This document shows positions 1 through 8,983 of a DNA stretch of 64,000 bases, piece by piece. The notes below the pieces were generated by a model, which saw only the letters and a list, made by a program, of their open reading frames with translations, was not told the origin of the DNA and did not search any database. Position 1 is the first letter of the stretch. Each line of letters begins with the position of its first letter. This stretch comes from Dryas octopetala (taxonomy: Eukaryota; Streptophyta; Magnoliopsida; Rosales; Rosaceae). The position numbers and the translations under genes are program-made. The DNA lies in contig OY992838.1 of NCBI GenBank assembly GCA_963921425.1, forward strand, positions 13,392,001 to 13,456,000, in the 5' to 3' direction.

Positions 1-192
1 AGAAACCTCTTCGGTCGTGTCGACACCCCTATAATAGTTATCATGACTATATTTTCTCCCATATGGGTTCACACCTCCAGATGGGTCTAAACAATGTAAT
101 GGGGGAGCCATAGCTATATAGTTCTTGTAGAGATACTGCCACCGTTGGTCATGGTAATACTCCAGCCATCGCCATCGGTTGCCTTTATTCAT
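1..192 (-). CDS. Left-edge open reading frame of an LTR retroelement (partial)
   Basis: Read on the minus strand, an ATG at 192-190 opens a frame that stays open for 64 codons to the window edge. It begins MNKGNRWRWLEYYHDQRW and is rich in W, Y, R and H. It lies just downstream of a minus-strand LTR-like segment (see 193-1008), the usual place for gag. I recognise no gag motif (no CCHC knuckle, no UBN2 or retrotrans_gag signature) in the visible part, so the assignment rests on position only. It could also be a chance frame. Confidence 0.3.
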   Translation of the reverse strand, partial: MNKGNRWRWLEYYHDQRWQYLYKNYIAMAPPLHCLDPSGGVNPYGRKYSHDNYYRGVDTTEEVS

Positions 193-1008
193 GTGTGTCC
201 CCTGTTTAATTGAACATAATCTTTGTCGTACCGAGCATGCCAAATTATGTTACCCTAAAAAATCGTCACAACCTAGAGATGGAAGGCCGTGAATCAAGTA
301 GAGCTTTTCATCCTTTGGGTACTTGCAGGCGTGCCACTATTCTAGGCCGGGAAACCGTAATAGAAAAGATTAATAAAAATAAGAAATTGCGCCGAAATAA
401 ATCTAACTTCTAACAAGACAATTGTGCGACAAGTAAAGGGACGAGAACTTGTCTAAATTCGTTTCTTGCCTGTGAAAATTGAAGGACTTTAGTAGCATGA
501 ACAATCTAAGAAAAATCAAGAACGATGACAATTGACTAAAAACTGAAGAAAATACTAGAATTATTGCGAAATCAATACAAAGAAAGTGTTTTTAGCAAAG
601 CTACAAAACAAGGGAAATTGACTAAAAGAAATCCTAAGAACTAAGAGAACTGTTTGCTTGAAGAACTTGAGGAACTTGGTCACTTGATTATTGATTTTTG
701 ATTGTTGTGTTGAGGTTGTGTGTAGAGAGCTTTTTCCTTCTTGAAGAGATGTATTTATAGGAGTGATAACCTAGTGCCGAGTAGTCCTTGTGTGAGTAGA
801 AATCAGCTTCCTTGGCCATCAAGTCTTCAGAATCCTTTCCTTATTGCACCATATCTCTTTTGATTTTTCATCACCTCCAAGTAAACTGCACAATTAATAT
901 CTAGAAAAATTCACCAAAATATCAATAAAATTCATAAAATAATCAATAATAATTATCCTAATTTCCTGCTATTTTTCCACAAATACGTGCCAAATTTGGG
1001 TGTAAACA
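193..1008 (-). mobile_element. LTR and leader of an LTR retrotransposon, minus strand
   Basis: On the minus strand the segment starts TGTTTACACC at 1008, has a TATA-like CTATAAATACATC near 765-750, then a long C/T/A-rich leader. This is the organisation of a plant LTR (TG start, U3, TATA, R-U5). The leader continues into the open frame at 192. I could not place the 3' LTR boundary or a primer-binding site, and the second LTR would be outside the window. It may be Ty3/gypsy-like, but no protein supports that. Confidence 0.45.
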
Positions 1009-1041
1009 CTAACATTACAAATTCAGTATGATATATATATA

Positions 1042-2181
1042 GGCTTATTCGCTAATTTGCCCATTGAAATTAACTTTTTTTCTCACTTTGCCCCTTTAAA
1101 GTTAATTCTTCTCACTTTGCCCCCTCAACTTTACAAATGGCTCTCATTAGACTATTTCCGTCCAACTCCATCCATTTTGCCGTTAAAAGAGCTGACGTAG
1201 CACATCAATAGTAGGCACCACGTCAGTTTTTTTAACAGACTAATACCCTATGTTTCTCTACACAGTATAAAGAAATTCAAAGGGTTGAAGAAAAAAATTA
1301 GAAAAACAAAGTTGAAGAAAAAACAAAAACAAAAAACACAAATATACAGAAAAACTTAAACACTCATCCATGTAAACCACTGTGTTTCTCTACACAGATA
1401 TAAAGCAATTCAAAGGGTTGAAGAAAAAAAAATTAGAAAAAAAAAAGGTTGAAAAAAAAAAAAACACAAATATATAGAAAAACTTGAACACTCACTCCTG
1501 TAAACCCCCTGTGTTTCTCTACACAGATATAAAGCAATTCAAAGGGTTGAAGAAAAAAATTAAAAAAACAAAGGTTGAAGAAAAAAAAAACACAAATATA
1601 CAGAAAAACTTAAACACTCACCTTTGTAAACCGTGGGCAACCATAAAATCTCCTCCATGGATTTGCATCTGTCCATGAAGTTGAGATTCGAGCTATCATT
1701 CGACAATGGCAGCGCATAGGCGATTCAACCTCTTCATTATGGGTCATGGCTCCATGGCTTAAGTATTGCCGATTACTGATGTTGCTCATGGCTGCAAGGG
1801 AGGGTGAGATAGAGAGAGAGAGTGTGTTGGTGATCTAGAATCGAATCTCTTATTGAATTGGGAGGATGGGTGTTCAAAGGAAAAGCAGTAAATCTTCAGA
1901 GAAAAAGCAAGCCCGTTCCAACTCAAATGAGCCAGAGTTAGTGACGTGGCATTTGTGGGTCCAAGGGACAGCCTTGGTGGCATGACATGTGGAGTCTGTA
2001 ATTGAAATTACAAATTTGCCCATGCCAGCTCAGCATTTCAAACAGTGGTTTGCTAAAATTGACGGACGTGGGTAAAGTGAGACACAAGAGTTAGTTTTAG
2101 AGGGTAAAGTGATACAAAACAAACCTGAGGGGGTGAAGTTAGACTAAAAGTTACTTTCGGGAGCAAAATAATAAATAAGCC
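1042..2181. mobile_element. Non-autonomous terminal-inverted-repeat DNA element, about 1.1 kb
   Basis: The left end GGCTTATTCGCTAATTTGCC is mirrored by the right end, which finishes AATAAGCC. Both ends carry matching subterminal text (CTCACTTTGCCCC on the left, GGGTAAAGTGA on the right). No transposase is present. The inside holds a three-copy tandem array and unique AT-rich sequence. The long degenerate TIRs suggest a Mutator-like non-autonomous element. A target-site duplication is not clear because the left flank is a TA repeat. Confidence 0.6.
1251..1632. repeat. Tandem repeat, about 3 copies of a 130-bp unit
   Basis: The phrase TGTTTCTCTACACAG recurs at 1251, 1383 and 1512, giving periods of 132 and 129 bp. 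Each unit continues AAAGGGTTGAAG, an A-rich tract, then CACAAATATA, and ends near TGTAAACC. Units differ mainly in A-tract length. The array lies inside the TIR element at 1042-2181. Confidence 0.85.
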
Positions 2182-5100
2182 AATAACAATCTAATGATGT
2201 TGTCATTATTTTGAAAGATTTTTTGTTTTAAATTTTTTGGGTTTAATTATGCATTGGATGTTTACAATGAGAACATAGTATGTTAGAGCACCAATAATGC
2301 GTTTCATTCTAAATTTATACACCCTAGTAATAAAAGGGTGTACAAGTAGCTACATGGCTTAGCTAAATAACTTTTTTTTTTTTTTTTGCCATGCTAGTTA
2401 AATAACTTTAGAAAAGAAAGAAACAAACTGTTGATGCTAGAATTCCAATCGCCACGTGTCACTATCCAACCCTTGCCTCAAGGATGCTACATGGCAAAAC
2501 AAAATTTGTAAATTGTTACAAAATAATATATCTACTGCAAGTCATCCCTTTAATTGTACAAGGAGTCTATTTCTATTCTGAGTTTCATAATGTTTTGGTT
2601 TTTAGTATAATAAAAAAAATGTTTTGGTTTGATTTTCCGACTGCAAATAAAATATCAAGAAATTATCATTCACTTTATTCGGTATCTATTAGTTTGAGGG
2701 TGAATGTTACCTTTGAGAATAAATTAATGACAACCACTAAAACTAAATATCACTTTGCACAAGTAGATTCAACAAAGTAATTAATCACCTAGCAAGATAA
2801 CTATGAAGACCTTAAAAAATGCTATATGAATCTTTTGTGCATCTAGTTGAACAAGCTGTGTAAGAACTTAACTTTTGTAATCTTTGACTTTTACTACTAA
2901 GCTAGATGCAAAATGACTCATGTACTAAGTTGTTTAAACTAGAAGTTGAAATTGTAAATATATGCAGTATATATGTTTATGCAAAGATAAAATGTGCTTT
3001 CCAAACATATAGGGAAATGATTTTGGGCCTCAATTTTGTGCCTAAATCTGATGTGGCAAATTTAAGTAATACACACATCATTATTTATTGCCAAATCATT
3101 ATTATTTGTCATATAATTTTTAGTTAAATACCTATTCACCCTTTAAATTACTAAAACATGTAACCAAGCACTCTAATTAAATTTCCATTCCCACCTCCAA
3201 CCCAGCAGCCTCATCCCTCCCATGGGCGTATAGTTCAACATCGCAAACCTCCACCGCCAGCAAGCTTATGGAGTCTTCTCATTTACTTACTGAGATACTA
3301 AGTAAAGCCTGCCTATGGAGATTGCTGAGATCTAGAAAGAAAGAGCTAGAGAGAGAGAGAGAGAGATCTTGCTATTAGTGAAGATCTATAGAAGCTGGTC
3401 CACATATAAAAATGGTAGAGAGAAGAGAGTGGGTTGAAATTGAGAGGGAAATGTTTGACCAAGGTAAACAACTACAGTGAAACCCAAACATCAGCGAATT
3501 CAAAATAGTTATTCAAATATTATGTCAAATAATCACTTTCTTAATCATTTTTCATTAAATCCAATAATCCATTCTACAAAAAAAAAAAAAATCTTATTTG
3601 TTGTTGCATTTGTCTTCCACTATCCCAATGTTACCATGCCAAAAATTGGAATTGGGTTTGGGGTTGATGCTTAGATTATAGAATTCAATGTGCTGAGTCT
3701 ATAGTTTATGTATGAGTCTATAGTTTGGTTCCTTTATGGTGGAGGTTTTCTGGCGATTAGGCTAGCCGGTGCCGGCAGAGGAGGTCAAATAAAGTTTGGT
3801 TATACTTTTCTGTGGATTCTAAAGTCAGCAAAGTAGATTTTCAAAAGAAATTTTAGTCAAATAATAAATAAATGACAAGAGGGGATTTGAGTAATACTAG
3901 TATATTTCTCTATTTATTTTTGATAAGTCTATTGAGGCCTAAGAGATGAGAAGTGAAGGACAGATGGAAAGAATTCGTAGACTAGTAGATAATTAGATTA
4001 AAGATCTGCTATTACATAGTACTAGTTTGATAACTAAACACTAGTTTTGTTACTAAACAGGTAATTAAGAATTTTAAGCAATAACTTGGTAAATTATAGT
4101 AAGATAGACTTGACAACTGTGTAAAAGTTTTTAAGTGAAGTGGGAAGGAACTAATTCATTAAGTTCTGTCAATTATTAAATTTATTAAGTCTATTTCAAG
4201 ATGTTAATACACTAATTTTGCAGCCCTTATAATGCTTGTAGTGGTCTTGTTAATTTTGTTAAACTAATAAAGAGCATTGAAACTTTTCTTCCTTTTGTAA
4301 AATCTGGTGTGTTGCAACTACAATCAAAATCTTAATTTCGTATCTGCACACCACTATTCATTCCCATTTATTTTCCTCTAGGAGAAATAATACGTAGAAG
4401 AGAGAAGAAACTAGATTTTTACAAACATTAATGATTATCATCTAAGTAGCATTATCAATAAATTATATTTTGCCAAGGAATGTTTGTTTCTTCCTTGCAA
4501 ATTATGGAGTAAATTACTGATAGCTTAATTTCTTATGCCAACTTGCTTCTTGAAACAAGGTCTACGTATATTGGTTGTCATCTCTACGTATTTATTTATG
4601 TCTCTCTAAATGATTGAGTTACATATTTATTCATGTTATACACCAAATTAATTAAGTTAATGATAATGATCGAAGATGTGTTATTTATAAATTCAAGATT
4701 TCTATCATTTTTCTATGTAATTTATTGTGTGAACTGTCTTGCATGTCCATTCATAGATTAATTATTTCTTAGATATAAATTTAAATGTGAAATTAGTAAA
4801 CTGTTTTGATAACCTTGCATATATATTATTTGTATATCTCTCAATGATTGATTTACTTATTAATATTCTACATATTTATCTGAATTGGATTGATAATTCT
4901 AATGAATTTGAAGTGTTTGGGCCTTCCTAGTTTTAGACGAGGGGTCACGTTTTGTCGACCTTGAGTTTGATCCTTAAACCACTGTGGGTTAGGGAATTTT
5001 TGAAATAGAAATATTTAAACAATATTTTTGGACCTCAGTCATTTTTTAAATACTATTATGGTTTTTGTCTAAAGATGACCTATAAAATGGACTAAATTGC

Positions 5101-5378
5101 GAATCACCCTTAAAAGAATGAATTTGGTGAATTAAAATTTTCATTTCACACATGGTAATTTGTTGCAACTTGGATGAAGAACATTCTACAATAATTTACG
5201 TTGAATGTAGTCAATTCAGATACATTGCATTGATTATTCGAATGATTTTGAAAAACTTTGAATCTGTATACTCATGAATGACAATTAAATCTAAGGCCAT
5301 TTATAAAAAAAACTCAATAAAACATTTTAAAATTACAATAGGTTAATCATCATTTCTTAAATCCCAAAATAGTCACAA
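2182..5378. other. Intergenic, no gene recognised
   Basis: AT-rich sequence with short unconvincing open frames. Visible items are a GA microsatellite near 3345-3366 and a segment at about 3010-3110 (GGGCCTCAATTTTGTGCC followed by TGATGTGGCAAATTTAA) that recurs in similar form at about 59040-59130, so it is dispersed repeat DNA. No coding exon, RNA gene or transposon end could be supported. Confidence 0.5.
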
Positions 5379-5773
5379 TTGACTAAAATGAATTAAATGA
5401 AATTATGTATTATACAAAAGAGGACATAAAAAATACTAGAAATTACAGTCACTACCATTACCACCAATTTAATGTTCCTAACATTTGAAATTTTCAAAAA
5501 ATTACTAAAAAGTCAACAACTAACCAGAAGCTGACACGTGTTCAAATTAAAGGTAAGTGGGTCATTGACTAAAATGGAATTACTCAAAATATTCAATTGA
5601 CTAAAATGATAACAAGGGCAAAAACATAAAATGAATGCATGAGATATTTTGAGAAATCCGGTAGTGGGGTGGCCAATTGACTAAAATGTAATTTATCAAA
5701 ATATCTCATTGACTAAAATGGGATAGGAAATTTGATATTGACTTTTTTTTAATTTTGAAATGTTTTATTGACT
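5379..5773 (+). promoter_or_regulatory. Cluster of seven TTGACT (W-box-like) motifs
   Basis: TTGACT occurs at 5379, 5565, 5597, 5677, 5709, 5738 and 5768. In the first five it sits in the longer phrase ATTGACTAAAATG. TTGAC[C/T] is the core bound by WRKY factors. The cluster lies 400-800 bp upstream of the aspartic protease pseudogene start. The shared extended phrase suggests local repeat amplification as much as selection for binding sites, so regulatory use is only a possibility. Confidence 0.35.
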
Positions 5774-6093
5774 TTTTTGTAATTTGCTATATAATCAATT
5801 GGCCATATATATGATGGACTAACTATGATGATTCATATGTATGCAAAAGTAGTGATTATTTATAGTATTAGTAAATAAAAATTAAAAGTGACAAAGATAT
5901 TAAAAATAGCAAGCAGCCTATAGATATTAACCCTTGTGCACATAACAACATATATCATAACAAAGGCCGATAGTAACATATAACCAATAACCTAACCATA
6001 GTCAATTGGGCTCAACCATGGTTAACCTATTATTTGGTCCCGGATCGTGTACATAGTGTTCCAGGGTAGTTCACAGTGAACATATATTTCAAC

Positions 6094-6101
6094 TATAAAT
6101 A
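6094..6101 (+). promoter_or_regulatory. TATA box of the aspartic protease pseudogene
   Basis: TATAAATA lies 75 bp before the ATG at 6176, a normal distance for a plant TATA box plus a short leader. It suggests the pseudogene descends from a DNA-level gene copy with its own promoter rather than from a retrocopy. Confidence 0.5.
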
Positions 6102-6175
6102 GGTGGCTGAAGGATCAACATTGATTAATGCAGCATTCAAAGTTGAAACCATATTGAAAACTAGAATAGCCAGCC

Positions 6176-8290
6176 ATGAATCTCCTCCAATTTACATTCT
6201 TCTTTCTTGCAGTTGTGAGCTCTGCTAATGCAGAAACTGTGCCTACTGAGACACCCCTATTTAGCCTCAGCCTAATTATGAAGCAGATCGAACATTGTTC
6301 GAGTGTCAAACCTCACCAAGTTCCACTCAGTGCATTATGGAGCCCAAAGGGGTGCATACTTCTTTGTGCCAATCTAGATTGGCACCCCTCCATTTCCTGT
6401 TCACTTAGCGTTGGATATTGCTAGTAGTGTAACATGAGTTGAGTCATCAGTGTGCAGACTCTGCTTCCAGGTTTCCCAGCCCACCTTTAAGCCAAAAAAC
6501 TCTAGCATATACTAGAGGATGCCTCGCAATCATCCCCTTTGCCCCGATCCATATGCCAAGCCTTCGGGCAAGTATTGTTTGTACGACATCGAGTACGTTG
6601 ATGGCCAAACCACAGAGGGTGACTTTGGGTTCGACACCTTTACCTTCGAGTCTAGAGATCACGGCGGCAAGGGCAGGGTGATGAGTGTTTCACATGTCGC
6701 ATTTGGTTCAGGGGTCTTCAACTGAAATTTCACCAAGTTCGAAAACGACACTTCAAACCTAATTTCTGGGGTCTTTGGTGTTAGGAGGGATGACCCTTCT
6801 TCATTTCTTCACCAATTCAGCTCGCTCACTCTCTTCATATTCTCATACTGTCTCCCTACCAGTTATGGAAGCACTACAAAAAAACTGGGCTATGACTACC
6901 TTGACGGCAACTTGACGGGCTTGGTGTTTACACCATTGAACTCAGCTCACCCAGGGGAAGATTTCGGGACCAACTTGACGGCAAGAGGTCGCCGGAATTA
7001 GTGACCCATCTGAGAAGAAGGCCGGTTCAAGTTCGGTTTAAATCCATGTTTTCATTGGATTGTTGAGCAATCAAAAGGCAGGAATAAAGAGAGGAGGAAG
7101 AGACAAGTTGATAAGAGATGGCTGGAGAGAGCTCACGGCAGAGGAGAGAGGAGAGAGAAGAGAGAGAGAGAAGGGGTGTGCGGCTGTTTCAGGAGGAAAA
7201 TGAGAAAAAAAAAATGTGGAAGTTAGGTTTTTATAGTAAAACCCTAGCTGATGAGTTTACAAAATTGTCCTTTAACTTAAAATACATGAAACTTGATGGT
7301 CGTAGCTCCGTTTCACGTCTTCTTTGTGTCTATATACTCGTAGTCTCGAGCTCTATCCAACTAGATCAAAAGCTCGTTTAAGATCTAAAAATTTAATTTT
7401 GTAAAAAAACCCACATTTTTGTACTTGCATGTAATTACTTTTTTTTTTTTTGTTTTGATTAGGGGGAAGGGGAGATCGAAGATGGGGCAATTAATTTCAT
7501 CATTATTCACACAAAAAAAATCCGAATATGCTTTAAAACATATTCCGAAAATAAGCAAATGTGAAAATTTCGCTTTTTTATCCGAAAATTTCATATTTTT
7601 ATCCAAAAGTTCCGAAAATGTAATGTTTTGAAGAAATCTGAAAAATTCCAAAAAATCCGAAAATTCTGAATTGGAATGAGATGTTGAAATTCCGATTTTT
7701 TGGAATAGAAATTTCATTCCAAAACTTTTTGGATTGAAATACCCTATTTCCGATCTGATCTATTCGAAACACACCCCTAGCTAGTGGGAATGGGCTAAGG
7801 TTATGTTTAGTGGCAATTGTTTAATAATGTTATATTTAGTGGAAATGGGTGAGGGACATGTAATCCACTTTTAACAAATAATAGAGATTTGTAACTATTA
7901 CTTCTATAGTTTCAATCTTAAGTGAGAAATAATAATTTATCAAATTTTATTAATCCCAACCTTTATCTCTTTTGGTTGGATTTGGAGTGGGAAAAGAATA
8001 ATTATCCCACTAATTTTTTAATTTGTTTCAATGTTTATCATGCCACTTATTAGTCAGCTATTGTACACATTAGTGGAACTAAAGCAACCATCCTTTCCAC
8101 CATAATGTTTAAAACAAACCAAAATCTTAATTTGTGACTCCAAAAATGTCAATTGTTACTAATTTCAATTTAGTTCAATTCATGGTCTGCCCGTATTTCT
8201 TGTAGTGAAGCTAGAGAGTGGTTCATTTTGGTACATAAGCAGAACTTAGAGGTCCCCATGTCCAAACAACGCCACTTTTAAGTCTTCATT
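6176..8290 (+). pseudogene. Nepenthesin/CDR1-type A1 aspartic protease pseudogene, interrupted by a CACTA element
   Basis: The ATG at 6176 starts a signal-peptide-like N terminus (MNLLQFTFFFLAVVSSANA) of a secreted protease. After frame changes and stops, conserved nepenthesin-family text appears: CPDPYAKPSGKYCLYDIEY near 6540-6600, then a TFESRDHGGK stretch, a region like SGVFG followed by SSFLHQF, and SYCLP near 6845-6860. The frame is then cut by a CACTA element (6872-8207). Just beyond it the sequence resumes with RVVHFG and RGPHVQTTPLL, the text expected next in this family. A MITE at about 8278 ends the homology. In-frame stops (for example after GSGVFN at 6723), frameshifts, the insertion and the missing C-terminal half, including the second catalytic Asp region, make it non-functional. 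Confidence 0.85.
6872..8207. mobile_element. Non-autonomous CACTA (En/Spm) transposon, 1336 bp
   Basis: The element starts CACTACAAAAAAACTGGGC and ends with the inverse of CACTACAAGAAATACGGGC. It is flanked by a 3-bp target duplication AAG (6869-6871 and 8208-8210), the length expected for CACTA elements. Subterminal TTGACGG repeats lie at the left end. No transposase is present. Part of the interior (about 7100-7180) is GA-rich. The insertion splits the aspartic protease pseudogene, whose reading text continues on both sides. Confidence 0.85.
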
Positions 8291-8455
8291 AAAAAATCAT
8301 TTTTGCAAAAAATTAGGTAAATCAGAAATCATTTACTTACAAAATAGTCAACAAAATAAACACTTGAAATGTTGACCATTTTATTTTTGTAGGTATTTCG
8401 ATTTTCAATTTACCTAATTTTTTGTAAGGATAATTCTTTAACGAAGCCTTAAAAA
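8278..8455. mobile_element. Foldback MITE inside the protease pseudogene
   Basis: The left arm (TTTTTGCAAAAAATTAGGTA from about 8300) is mirrored by a right arm ending near 8450 (inverse text CTTACAAAAAATTAGGTAAA), with a central TTGACCA region. The halves form a long imperfect hairpin. It carries the AAAAAATTAG core seen in the MITEs at 13591, 54143 and 59745 and, less exactly, at 43645. Exact ends are uncertain. Confidence 0.6.
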
Positions 8456-8583
8456 GTAGGAATCGTTGAAATCCTATATAAAATAAGCCCTATTAAAAAC
8501 TTGTATCAAAAATAGAATGATAATCCTTCTCTATATATATATAATTATGAGGTGCATTTTGATCCAAAAAATTGCTGAAAAAA

Positions 8584-8620
8584 GAGTTAATTACACTTAC
8601 ACTCCCTGAGGTTTATCGTT
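8584..8620. repeat. Solo terminus of a MITE family with a full copy at 60311-60615
   Basis: GAGTTAATTACACTTACACT followed by CCCTGAGGTTTATCG matches one terminus of the element at 60311-60615. The second terminus is not seen nearby, so this is a truncated copy. It lies a little upstream of the NRPA2 promoter motifs. Confidence 0.6.
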
Positions 8621-8709
8621 TTTTCACGTAAGAAATATCTTTAGTGAAATGTCAAAATAGTTTATTCTTGATTAAGAAGGGTTATTTCGTAAATATTCTC
8701 AAGATTATA

Positions 8710-8846
8710 TGGGCTTATGAGCTTCTCTATAAACATAACAATGGGTTCGGTTGAGTGGGCCTCCTTGTGAGCCAACTCCAATACTCCTGAAAAAAACTCA
8801 ACCAAGACAACCCAACACCAACAGCTGACCAAATTCCAAACCCTAA
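8710..8846 (+). promoter_or_regulatory. NRPA2 promoter: two site II elements and a telo-box
   Basis: TGGGCT at 8710-8715 and TGGGCC at 8756-8761 fit the plant site II motif (TGGGCY). AAACCCTAA at 8838-8846 is a telo-box, followed by a second AAACCCTA-like copy. This pairing is typical of plant ribosomal-protein and ribosome-biogenesis promoters, which suits a Pol I subunit gene. No good TATA box is seen. A C/T-rich leader (about 8860-8920) precedes the ATG at 8984. Confidence 0.6.
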
Positions 8847-8983
8847 AACCCTACAAGCTAAAACCTCTCCGCTCTGCCCTGCACTGCACAACTGAAAACT
8901 CTCTCTGTCTCACCGTCGCCAACGCCGTCGCCGTCGCCGCCGCCGCTCTCTGCACTGCACAACCGAAAAGGTTGAACAACAAC

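Noticed and set aside
210-413. 67-codon plus-strand open frame
   Set aside because: Antisense to the retroelement leader on the minus strand, no motif, Lys/Asn-rich tail from A-rich DNA.
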